DNA from: Pseudodonghicola flavimaris
GTDB taxonomy: Bacteria > Pseudomonadota > Alphaproteobacteria > Rhodobacterales > Rhodobacteraceae
NCBI RefSeq assembly: GCF_030164425.1
Contig: NZ_JASNJD010000006.1
Span: 186,001-250,000 of the forward strand
Reading direction: 5' to 3'
DNA length: 64,000 nt
The position numbers and the translations under genes were made by a program. The notes below the pieces were generated by a model. That model had not been told where the DNA came from. It worked only from the letters and a program-made list of their open reading frames with translations, and did no database searches. Below are positions 26,006 through 35,890 of this stretch, piece after piece (the first letter of the stretch is position 1; each line of letters starts with the position of its first letter).

Positions 26006-26722
26006 ATGGCCGAACAGCTGAGCTTCGATCTGCCGATCCGGCAGGCCCTGGGCCGCGAGGATTTCTTCGTCTCGCCCGCCAATGCGCTGGCCGTGGTCAT
26101 GGTGGAAAGCCCGACCTGGCCCGGCGGCCGGCTGGTGCTCTCCGGACCGGAGGGTTCCGGCAAGACCCATCTGGCGCATGTCTGGGCCGGGCGCACCGGG
26201 GCCCGCATCCTCCGCGCCGCGGAGCTGCGCGACGATCAGGTGCCGGAGCTGGCCCAGGGTCCGCTGGTGGTCGAGGACGTGCCCGAGATCGCCCGCGACG
26301 ACGCCGCGCAGCAAGCGCTGTTCCACCTCTACAACCTGATGATCGCCGGCGGCGTGCCGCTGCTGCTGACCGGGCGGCGCGACCCGGCGCTGTGGGACCT
26401 GAGCCTGCCCGACCTGCAGAGCCGGATGCAATCGGCCCAGCATGTGGCGCTGAACCCGCCGGACGACGCGCTGCTGGTCGCGGTGCTGACCAAGCTGTTC
26501 GCCGACCGCCAGCTGGCGCCGAAGCCCGATGTGATCCCCTATCTGGTTGCCCGGCTCGACCGGACCTTTGCCGCCGCCGGAGAGATGGTCGACCGGCTCG
26601 ACCGCGCCGCGATGGCCGAGGGGCGAACCCTGACCCGCGCGCTCGCCGCGCGGTTGATGGGCACGCCGACGCTGGAGCTCGACGAACCGGAACAACCAGG
26701 TGACGGGCGCCAACGCGATTGA
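26006..26722 (+). CDS. hdaA: DnaA regulatory inactivator HdaA
   Basis: A 238-residue AAA+ protein related to the DnaA ATPase domain. The N-terminus holds a beta-clamp-binding motif QLSFDLP (residues 4-10). Walker A is GPEGSGKTH (47-55), Walker B is around LVVEDV (about 85-90), and sensor-like GRRDPALWDLSLPDLQSRM follows. There is no C-terminal DNA-binding domain, so it is not DnaA itself. With DNA-loaded DnaN it promotes DnaA-ATP hydrolysis and prevents re-initiation (alphaproteobacterial RIDA). Sits between the PerM-like transporter gene and ppx. Confidence 0.92.
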   Translation: MAEQLSFDLPIRQALGREDFFVSPANALAVVMVESPTWPGGRLVLSGPEGSGKTHLAHVWAGRTGARILRAAELRDDQVPELAQGPLVVEDVPEIARDDAAQQALFHLYNLMIAGGVPLLLTGRRDPALWDLSLPDLQSRMQSAQHVALNPPDDALLVAVLTKLFADRQLAPKPDVIPYLVARLDRTFAAAGEMVDRLDRAAMAEGRTLTRALAARLMGTPTLELDEPEQPGDGRQRD

Positions 26723-26771
26723 CCCCGATGCCCCGATCCCGCATCCTCAGGACCACAGACCAGGGAAAGAC

Positions 26772-28316
26772 ATGACCCTCAGACCGGAACTCGAACACCC
26801 CGAGTGGGGGCCGTTCGGCCGCCCGTTGTTCAACGACCCCAGCGCCCGGGCGCTGTCGCGCGTCGGTGTCGTCGATGTGGGATCGAACTCTGTCCGGCTG
26901 GTCGTGTTCGACGGCGCCGCGCGGTCGCCGGCCTATTTCTACAACGAGAAGATCATGTGCGCGCTCGGCGCCGGCCTGTCCGACACCGGCCGGCTGAACC
27001 CCGAAGGCCGGCAGCGGGCGCTGAATGCGCTGCGTCGCTTCGAACATCTGGCCCGCGGCATGGATCTTCCGCCGCTGTCGGTGGTGGCCACCGCCGCCGT
27101 TCGCGACGCCGAGGACGGACCGGATTTCTGCGCCGAGGTGCTGCGCGAGACCGGGCTGAAGATCTGGGTCATCGACGGCGAGGAAGAGGCGAGGCTTTCC
27201 GCGCAAGGGGTGCTGCTGGGCTGGCCCGGCGCCTATGGGCTGATCTGCGATATCGGCGGTTCGTCGATGGAACTGGCCGAGATTTCCGGTGGGCAGGTCG
27301 GCCGCCGCGTGACCTCGCCGCTGGGGCCGCTGAAGCTGCGCGACGTCAAGGGCGGCCGCCGCGGCCGCAAGGCGCATATCAAGACCGTGCTAGAGGATCT
27401 CTCGGCCCGGATGGGGCCGCAGCGCGACCGGCTGTTCCTGGTCGGCGGCAGCTGGCGCGCCATCGCCCGGATCGACATGACCCGGCGCGGCTACCCGCTC
27501 AAGGTGCTGCACGAATACCGGATGACCACCCGATCGGTCCGGGAAACCGCCGCCTACATCGAACAGAGCGATCTCGACAGCCTGCGCGGTGAGGCCGGCG
27601 TCTCCTCCGCCCGGATGGCGCTGGTGCCCTATGCCATCGACGTGCTGAGCCGGCTGGTGCGCACCTTCAAACCCAAGGATATCGCGATCTCCAGCTACGG
27701 CATCCGCGAGGGGCTGCTCTATGAGCAGATGCCGCAGAAGCTGCGCGACCGCGACCCGCTGATCGAGGCCTGCTATTTCTCCGAGGCCAAGGACGCCCGC
27801 ATGCCCGGTTTCGGCAAGACGCTGTTCCGTTTCGTCATGCCCTTGTTCCCGCGCGTGCCGCAAACCCAGATGCGGCTGATCAAGGCCGCCTGCCTGCTGC
27901 ATGACGTCAGCTGGCGGGCACACCCCGATTACCGCGCCGATGTCTGCTTCGACCTGGCCACCCGCGCCAACATGGGCGGGATGAAGCATTCCGAGCGGGT
28001 CTTCGTCGGCCTGGCGCTGCAGCACCGCTATCGCAACAAGCGCGACGATGCCCGTTTCGGGGCGATGTACGGCCTGCTCGACGAAAAGCAGCAGAAACAG
28101 GCCGAGATCCTCGGCAAGGCGATGCGCTTCGGCGCGATGTTCGTGATGAAGGCCGATGCCGATATGGGCCAGCTGAACTGGCAACCCAACAAGAAGCGGC
28201 TGGAACTGATCCTGCCGCGCGAGGTGCAGCCGCTTTATGGCGAGGTGGCGCAGGCACGGCTGATGTCGCTGGCCCAGTCGCTGGGCGCGGAGGGCACCGT
28301 CAGCCTGCGCGACTGA
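26772..28316 (+). CDS. ppx: Ppx/GppA exopolyphosphatase
   Basis: A 514-residue Ppx/GppA-family phosphatase. The actin-like ATPase motifs VVDVGSNSVRLVVFDG (about 31-46), VVATAAVRDAEDG and CDIGGSSMEL are clear, and the catalytic Glu lies in VIDGEEEARLS. A C-terminal helical HD-like domain begins about residue 330 (LLHDVSWRAHPDYRAD). It degrades polyphosphate from the chain end, or pppGpp. The ATG at 26772 follows AGGGAAAG; an alternative GTG at 26700 would overlap hdaA by 23 nt. In many Rhodobacterales I recall ppk1 lying between hdaA and ppx; it is not there in this genome. Confidence 0.93.
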   Translation: MTLRPELEHPEWGPFGRPLFNDPSARALSRVGVVDVGSNSVRLVVFDGAARSPAYFYNEKIMCALGAGLSDTGRLNPEGRQRALNALRRFEHLARGMDLPPLSVVATAAVRDAEDGPDFCAEVLRETGLKIWVIDGEEEARLSAQGVLLGWPGAYGLICDIGGSSMELAEISGGQVGRRVTSPLGPLKLRDVKGGRRGRKAHIKTVLEDLSARMGPQRDRLFLVGGSWRAIARIDMTRRGYPLKVLHEYRMTTRSVRETAAYIEQSDLDSLRGEAGVSSARMALVPYAIDVLSRLVRTFKPKDIAISSYGIREGLLYEQMPQKLRDRDPLIEACYFSEAKDARMPGFGKTLFRFVMPLFPRVPQTQMRLIKAACLLHDVSWRAHPDYRADVCFDLATRANMGGMKHSERVFVGLALQHRYRNKRDDARFGAMYGLLDEKQQKQAEILGKAMRFGAMFVMKADADMGQLNWQPNKKRLELILPREVQPLYGEVAQARLMSLAQSLGAEGTVSLRD

Positions 28317-28351
28317 TCCCGGCGCCGCTCAGCCCCGCGCGCTCCCCCCGC

Positions 28352-28747
28352 TCAGATGTCGGTGCCGCCTTCGGGCAGCGCCTCATCCGCCGGCGCTTCA
28401 CCCTCTGGCTGATCGGGGACCGGGTCGGGCCGGCGACGGATCAGGATATCGCCGTTCGGCAGCATTTCCGGCGGATAATAGCGGGTCCAGTCGCGGACCT
28501 CGTCCATCATCTCGGCCAGCGCCGGGCCCATTTCCTCCATGAAGGAGCGCATCGACGGCCCCGCCCGCTCGGCCCAGTCACGCAGGCTGTCTACGGTCGG
28601 CGCCATCTCCTGACGCAACCCGTCCATGAACAGCTGCAGCCCCTGCTCCATTTTCGAGGGGCCGGTGTCCTCCGTCTCCTCATCGGCGAAGGCAGCGGGG
28701 GCGGTCAGCAGGCCAGCGGCCAGCAGCAGGGAAAACACATATCTCAT
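28352..28747 (-). CDS. Secreted acidic protein of unknown function
   Basis: A 131-residue protein with a signal peptide (YVFSLLLAAGLLTAPAAFADE, cleavage about residue 21). The mature protein is acidic and helical (MEQGLQLFMDGLRQEM, MRSFMEEMGPALAEMMDEVRDWTRYYPPEMLPNGDILIRRR) with a Pro/Glu-rich tail. This domain is found as a small periplasmic protein across Rhodobacterales and carries no assigned function that I know. It is convergent with ppx, 35 bp between stops, and 38 bp upstream on the plus map lies the stop of the nuclease gene. Confidence 0.75.
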   Translation of the reverse strand: MRYVFSLLLAAGLLTAPAAFADEETEDTGPSKMEQGLQLFMDGLRQEMAPTVDSLRDWAERAGPSMRSFMEEMGPALAEMMDEVRDWTRYYPPEMLPNGDILIRRRPDPVPDQPEGEAPADEALPEGGTDI

Positions 28748-28785
28748 GCCGACAATATAGGCGGCCCGGGTGGCGGCGGTAAGAC

Positions 28786-29799
28786 TCAGATATCGATATC
28801 CAGCGTCACCGGGAAATGGTCCGAGGCCGCCAGCAGGGCATCGCGCAGCTCCGGCATCGCCCAGCAGGTCAGATCCTCGAACGGATGCCAGATGCGCCAG
28901 GCCGGACGCCGCGCCATCAGGTCCTGAGACACCATGATGTAATCCAGCAGCGCATGCATGTAGCGGCCCCGCTCGCCCAGAAAGAACCGGGCGGTGGTGG
29001 GCAACGTGCGGGTGTGCGGCCGCAACGCGTCCCTTGCATGCGGGTCGGTCATATCCTCGCCCAGCAGGATTTCGACCGACGAGCGACCGAACAGGGTTTC
29101 GAAATCATCGAGCCCGGGACCGTCGTTCAGATCGCCCATCAGGATCACCGAGCGGCCCGCCGCCAGCAGCGCGTCGATCCGTTGCCGCAGCCAGATCGCC
29201 TGAGCCAGCTGCTTGCGCCGGTTGGAGATGGCGGTGCGCAGGGCCGCCTCGGCCGATTTCTCGCCATGCGGTGCCTTCGACTTCAGATGCGCTCCGATCA
29301 GCCGCAGCGACCGGCCCGCGCGCGTGGTCAGCTCCAGTTCCAGCGGCGGCTTGGAAAACCGCACCAGATCCTCGTTACCGTCGTTGTCGAGATCGATGCG
29401 GAACACCCCGTCGAATCGCGGCGCATCGGCGCTGCCCTTCTTGCCGGTCTCCGCCCCCTGCGGGTCATGCCGGGCGCTGACCACCTGGGGATCGTAGAGC
29501 AGGGCGATTTCCTGATGCGTCTCGTTGGCGAATCCCATCAGCGCCCGCGACTGACGCAGATCGAAGGCCTGCGCGAAACCCTCCAGCGCCTGCACCGTAT
29601 CCTGACGCCGGCCGGTATTGGGCGCCTCGATCACCATGATCGCATCGGCGTTGAGCGCGGTGAAGACCTTACCCAAGGCCTCGGTCTGCTGCGCCCGGGT
29701 GATCCCCTCCCGCCCGGAGGGGCCGTCGTCCATGATCAGCCGGTCATTCTGGTCGAACAGGTTGGCGAACCATTCGACGTTATAGGTCGCGAGCCGCAT
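28786..29799 (-). CDS. Endonuclease/exonuclease/phosphatase family protein
   Basis: A 337-residue EEP-fold (DNase I-like) metalloenzyme. It opens MRLATYNVEWFANLF, the usual first strand with the metal-binding Asn. Other motifs are MVIEAPN (metal Glu), GAHLKSKA (His/Lys), LMGDLNDGPGLDDFE (GDxN) and SDHFPVTLDI (C-terminal SDH). It cleaves a phosphodiester, in DNA, RNA or a small molecule; the specificity is unknown. No signal peptide. Its ATG lies 1 nt after the stop of the TerB-DnaJ gene, so the two are translationally linked. Confidence 0.9.
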   Translation of the reverse strand: MRLATYNVEWFANLFDQNDRLIMDDGPSGREGITRAQQTEALGKVFTALNADAIMVIEAPNTGRRQDTVQALEGFAQAFDLRQSRALMGFANETHQEIALLYDPQVVSARHDPQGAETGKKGSADAPRFDGVFRIDLDNDGNEDLVRFSKPPLELELTTRAGRSLRLIGAHLKSKAPHGEKSAEAALRTAISNRRKQLAQAIWLRQRIDALLAAGRSVILMGDLNDGPGLDDFETLFGRSSVEILLGEDMTDPHARDALRPHTRTLPTTARFFLGERGRYMHALLDYIMVSQDLMARRPAWRIWHPFEDLTCWAMPELRDALLAASDHFPVTLDIDI

Positions 29800-29800
29800 C

Positions 29801-30487
29801 TCAACCGGTCTGCGCGCCGTGGCTGATCGTGTCCCAGGCGCGGTTGATATCGGCCAGCCGCCGTTCGGCCAGCCGGATCGCCTCCGGCGGCACGCCACGG
29901 GCGATCATCCGGTCGGGGTGACAGTCCCGCACCAGATTGCGGAAGGCGCGGCGGATCTCCGGCAGCGGCGTCTGCGGGGTCACGCCCAGGACCGTATAGG
30001 GGTCGGCCTCTGCCGAGGGCACGAAACGCGCCTTGAGCGCGCTGAACTGCGCCGGCGACAGGCCGAAAATCTCTGCCACGTCTTCGAGAAACTCATTCTC
30101 GCCGGGGTGAAAGAACCCGTCCGCCATGGCGATGTAGAAGAGCCCCTCCATAAGATCGCAGAGCGTGCGGCGATCGTCCTCGAACATCCTGGCGATGCGG
30201 CGGGCGTATTCCCGGTAGCCGGCGACATCGGTGCGGGCGAGGTTGAAGACCTTCGCCGCCCCGGCCTCGTCGTCGCGGGCGATCTGGAACACCTCGCGAA
30301 AGGCGGTCACCTCGTCGCGGGTCACCTGCCCGTCCGCCTTGGCCATCTTGGCGCCAAGCGCGATCACCGCAATGGCGAAAGCGACACTGCGCTGCGGCGG
30401 CGTGCGCAGGCGGTCGAAAACCTGGGCCAGGCTTTCGCCCTGCCTGAGCGCGGTGAGCGCATCGGATATCCGGGACCACAGAGACAT
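29801..30487 (-). CDS. TerB-DnaJ domain co-chaperone (DjlA-like, soluble)
   Basis: A 228-residue protein. Residues about 25-150 form a TerB-like helical domain (FAIAVIALGAKMAKADGQVTRDEVTAF, and FYIAMADGFFHPGENEFLEDVAEIFGL, the repeated D-G metal-loop pattern). Residues 162-228 form a J-domain with the HPD motif in VRDCHPDRMIARG. Order and size match DjlA-like co-chaperones without the N-terminal membrane helix. It should stimulate DnaK ATPase on unknown clients. Lies immediately upstream of the EEP nuclease gene, an arrangement I recall from other Rhodobacterales. Confidence 0.92.
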   Translation of the reverse strand: MSLWSRISDALTALRQGESLAQVFDRLRTPPQRSVAFAIAVIALGAKMAKADGQVTRDEVTAFREVFQIARDDEAGAAKVFNLARTDVAGYREYARRIARMFEDDRRTLCDLMEGLFYIAMADGFFHPGENEFLEDVAEIFGLSPAQFSALKARFVPSAEADPYTVLGVTPQTPLPEIRRAFRNLVRDCHPDRMIARGVPPEAIRLAERRLADINRAWDTISHGAQTG

Positions 30488-30529
30488 GCGACCAGTTTAT
30501 CGCGGCACCGCGGCGCTGTCAGGTGCGGC

Positions 30530-31033
30530 TTATGACGCGGGGCGCAGAATTTTCTGCATCAGCACCAGATCCAGCCACTCGCCGAATTTGAACCCGACCT
30601 CTGGCATGCGGCCGACCTCGACAAAGCCCAGGGCGGCGTGAAAGGCCAGCCCCATCGGGTTGCCGGCGCTGACACCCGCGACCAGCACATGAACGCCCCG
30701 GGCGCGGCCGATCTCTTCCAACCCGGCGATCAGGGCGCGGCCGGCCCCCTGCCCTCGCGCCTCCGGCGCCAGCTGGATGGTATGTTCCATGCTGTGCACA
30801 TAACCGGCCCCGCCACGGAACTGGGTGTAGCTGGCAAAGCCCAGAACCCTGGAGCCTGTCCCGGTTTCCGCCTCAGCCACCAGAAAGGCCGGCGCCTTCG
30901 CGGCAATCTCCTCGGCCACGCCCTCGGGCGTTTTCTCGATCGAGTTGAAGGTAATCACCGTGTCGCGGATGATCGGATTGGCGATGGCACAGATCGCCGC
31001 GGCATCCGCCGCCGTTGCCGCCCGGACGATCAT
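30530..31033 (-). CDS. GNAT N-acetyltransferase (phosphinothricin acetyltransferase-like)
   Basis: A 167-residue GNAT enzyme. It begins IVRAATAADAAAICAIANPIIRDTVITF, the PAT/Bar-like N-terminus. The acetyl-CoA loop is QLAPEARGQGAGRALI (R-x-x-G-x-G/A, about 92-100), and it ends in the usual AALGFVEVGRMPEVGFKFGEWLDLVLMQ. Probably acetylates an amino-acid-like amine such as phosphinothricin or methionine sulfoximine. The start overlaps the stop of the VOC gene by 4 nt (ATGA), so the pair is co-translated. Confidence 0.9.
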   Translation of the reverse strand: MIVRAATAADAAAICAIANPIIRDTVITFNSIEKTPEGVAEEIAAKAPAFLVAEAETGTGSRVLGFASYTQFRGGAGYVHSMEHTIQLAPEARGQGAGRALIAGLEEIGRARGVHVLVAGVSAGNPMGLAFHAALGFVEVGRMPEVGFKFGEWLDLVLMQKILRPAS

Positions 31034-31641
31034 GCCAGCGTCCTGAGACCGTGCGGGGTGTCGATCTCAACGCTGAGCGCCGGCGCGCCCGGTTCGAAGA
31101 CCACCCGCGCATCGCGGAAATGCGGCGCCAGCATCGCCGCCAGCGCCGATGCCTCGGGATGGCTGACGATCAGCCGCCTCAGCGCGCAGCCCGACGGCGG
31201 CAGCACGGTGGCGGGATGCACCTCGCAGTTCCACTCGATCAGCGAAGGAAAGAGATTGTCGAAGGGCAGCTTGCCATCCGCCGGCACCGCCTTGCGCCAG
31301 CGCAGGTCGCCCCGCGTCAGGGACACCGGATCGCCCACCTCGATCGGCAGCGCCGCCAGCAGCGCATCCAGATCCTCGCTGGCGCAGATCCAGTTGGTTG
31401 GCCGTGCCCGGCCCGAGAAGCTGTCCAGATCGAACCAGCGCGGCCGCTCCGGCGCCGGGCGCGACGGATCGGCGGCGATCGCCTCCAGATAGAGCCCGTC
31501 GGCCAGGCCGAGCAGCTTGTTATGAGTGATGAAAACGTCGTGCTGACCGCCCTGCAGCATCGGCACCCCCAGCGCCGCCTCGACCGCCGCAGCGGCCTCT
31601 TCCAGGGTTTCACCGGATACGGCGATGTGATCGAGCAGCAT
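31030..31641 (-). CDS. VOC-superfamily (glyoxalase-like) protein
   Basis: A 203-residue protein of the Glyoxalase_3-like VOC type. First strand MLLDHIAVSGETLEEAAAAVEAALGVPM, the metal-ligand-like HNKLLGLADGLYLEAIA, then a second half with LIEWNCEVHPATVLPPSGC. Typical VOC members are metal-dependent lyases, isomerases or dioxygenases, but this subgroup is uncharacterised. The start at 31641 has AAGGGAG 8 nt upstream; an ATG six codons earlier has no good ribosome site. In a two-gene unit with the GNAT acetyltransferase. Confidence 0.85.
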   Translation of the reverse strand: MLLDHIAVSGETLEEAAAAVEAALGVPMLQGGQHDVFITHNKLLGLADGLYLEAIAADPSRPAPERPRWFDLDSFSGRARPTNWICASEDLDALLAALPIEVGDPVSLTRGDLRWRKAVPADGKLPFDNLFPSLIEWNCEVHPATVLPPSGCALRRLIVSHPEASALAAMLAPHFRDARVVFEPGAPALSVEIDTPHGLRTLA

Positions 31642-31711
31642 ATGGGGACTCCCTTTCATCCGTCGGCCGGACGCTAGGCCGCGGTATCGGCGGACACAAG
31701 GCCCCCCGCGC

Positions 31712-32136
31712 TCAGCCCAGCCAGAGCCAGCCAGCGCGGACCGTGGCGAGCAGGCTGGGGATCAGACTTGCGGCAAAGGCGGCCCCACGCAGCCCCGCGT
31801 GGCTGCCCGCCCCCCAGGCCAGCAGCCGTGCCAGCGCCAGCGCCAGCCCCAGCAGAATCACCGTCCAGCCGCCGAGACTGAGCGCGACGAAGGGCCAAAG
31901 CGCCAGACCGAGGACGATCATCGCCCCGGTCTCGGCGATCCGCCCGGCCGGGGCCCGACCCAGGCCCTGCGCGATCAGCTGCGCCGCCAGCACCAGCCCC
32001 GGCGCCAGCAATGCCCCGGGCACGGCCACCGGCGCTGGCAGATAGGGCAGATCCGCGGCCAGCGGCAGAAACACGACCGCCAGCGCCCAGAGGGTGCCGG
32101 CGGTCCAGGCGGTCAGAGCAATCCGGCCTGTGCCGG

Positions 32137-32140
<4 letters not shown>
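31712..32140 (-). CDS. Small membrane protein downstream of methylmalonyl-CoA mutase
   Basis: A 142-residue protein that is almost entirely hydrophobic, with about four transmembrane helices ([102 protein letters not shown]). I do not recognise the family. Its size and topology resemble MAPEG proteins, but the MAPEG motif is not evident. Its start codon overlaps the mutase stop by 4 nt, so it is translated from the mutase mRNA, though no functional link is known. Confidence 0.7.
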
Positions 32141-34266
<2,126 letters not shown>

Positions 34267-35257
34267 CGCGTCTTCCTCTTGTCGCAACCAGGGACGACGG
34301 GGTCAGGCCCACCGCCCGTTTCTTGTCCGGGTCGTCGGCCAGCCGGGCAAGCCCGCCGGCCCCGCCGTGGATCCACATCAGATCATCGGCGTAAATCTCG
34401 CGCAGCTGCGCCGCCTCGGCCTCGGCGAAGGGGCGCCAGCGGTCGTTGCCGCCGGGCAGCTCCGCCGCCTGCTCGGGCGGCAGCCAGGCGCGCAGCTCGG
34501 CCAGGCGCGGGGTGGCGTTCAGCCAGCCGCGGGCATGGGTTCTGGGCGGCTCCAGCTCGGTCAGCGCCTGCAGTTGCGCCTCCGGCCGGCCGCCGAAGGT
34601 TTCGAACGGCAGGATCAGCAGCTCGGCCTCCGGCATGGCACAGGCGACCTCCTCGATCACATCGCGCCAGCCACGCGGATTCGCCGCCAGCCGCTTCAGC
34701 GCCGTCGGCGCCGGCAGCGCCGCGCCCCGGGTGATCGACTGTGCCAGCGCCGCGGCCCAGTAGGCATCGAGTGCGCGGATGTTCAGGGCCAGGGTGACAT
34801 GGTACCCCTCGAAGGCCTGCGCCAGCCGCGACAGCCGCTCCCCCAACCCGCAATAGAGATCGGCCATGCGCAGATTCGCCCGCACCGAGCCCATCATCGC
34901 CGGGTCGCTGACGATCAGCCGGGTACCGCCAGCCTCTGCACAATGCGTCAGGTTCATCCGGATCCGGCCCACCGCGCGGCGCACGGCGGCCGCGTTCGGC
35001 GGCGCCCCCGCCCCCGGCAGCAGCCCGAAGAACAGCGCGTGGCGGGTGCGGCGCGGCCCCCAGACCTCGGTTCCCTGCCGCTGCAGCCGCTCTGCGTTGC
35101 ACCACAGATAATCCTGGAAACTGGTGGTGGCGCAGAGATGCGCGCCGATGTGCAGAATCACGTCCATCGCCGTTTTCGTCCTTGAATCCACAGCCGCCCC
35201 AGCCGGCCGTTTCGCGGGGAATGGCACCACTGTCATGCCCAACCCCTGACGAAGCGA

Positions 35258-35267
35258 TTAACGTTAA
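35258..35267. promoter_or_regulatory. Palindrome between divergent sulfotransferase-like and DUF4174 genes
   Basis: TTAACGTTAA, a perfect 10-bp palindrome 22 bp upstream of one start and 78 bp upstream of the other, in a short AT-rich stretch. It may be an operator or part of a promoter. No second copy seen nearby. Confidence 0.35.
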
Positions 35268-35344
35268 ACTTTTCTCGGACCTCGGTGCCCCTGCCAGTCG
35301 CATTCGCTGCGGTTCGGCCTATATTGGCCCCGACAGGAGATTCA

Positions 35345-35788
35345 ATGACCCGTATCCTTGCCCTTGTTCTTTTGGCATTTCTGCCGCTGAGCGCCCTGGC
35401 CGCCGAGACCGAGACCCCAGTGCCGCAGGCCCTGATCCAGCCGGCGGGCGACACCGCGCTGGACAGCTTTCTCTGGCTGAACCGCCCCATCGTGGTTTTC
35501 GCCGATACCGCCAGCGATCCGCGGTTCATCGACCAGATCGCCATGCTGGAGGCCGAGGCCGACCGGCTGCGCGAACGCGATGTGGTGGTCCTGACCGATA
35601 TCGATCCCGGCACCCGCAGCCCGGCCCGGCAAAAGCTGCGTCCGCGCGGCTTCCAGATCGTGCTGATCGACAAGGATGGCGGCGTCATGCTGCGCCGGCC
35701 CTTCCCGCAAAGCGTGCGGGAGATAACCCGGTCGATCGACAAGACCCCGCTGCGCCAGCGCGAGATCGAGGAACGGCGCGGCCAGTAA
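35345..35788 (+). CDS. Exported DUF4174 protein
   Basis: A 147-residue protein with a signal peptide (ILALVLLAFLPLSALAAETE, cleavage about residue 20). The mature part has a thioredoxin-like layout typical of DUF4174: FLWLNRPIVVFADTASDPRFIDQIAMLEAEADRLRERDVVVLTDIDP, then FQIVLIDKDGGVMLRRPFPQSVREI. No CxxC is present, so it is not an oxidoreductase. CAGGAG precedes the ATG at 35345; the longer open frame to 35285 has no ribosome site. Convergent with pccA and divergent from the sulfotransferase-like gene. Confidence 0.85.
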   Translation: MTRILALVLLAFLPLSALAAETETPVPQALIQPAGDTALDSFLWLNRPIVVFADTASDPRFIDQIAMLEAEADRLRERDVVVLTDIDPGTRSPARQKLRPRGFQIVLIDKDGGVMLRRPFPQSVREITRSIDKTPLRQREIEERRGQ

Positions 35789-35890
35789 GGGCCACGCCCC
35801 GGACCCTCCGGCCGGCACACCGCCCCCGCCCCGGCGCAACCACGCGCCGGATCGGGGAAAGAGCGATCTGCCAGCCGTCCGATCATGGAG

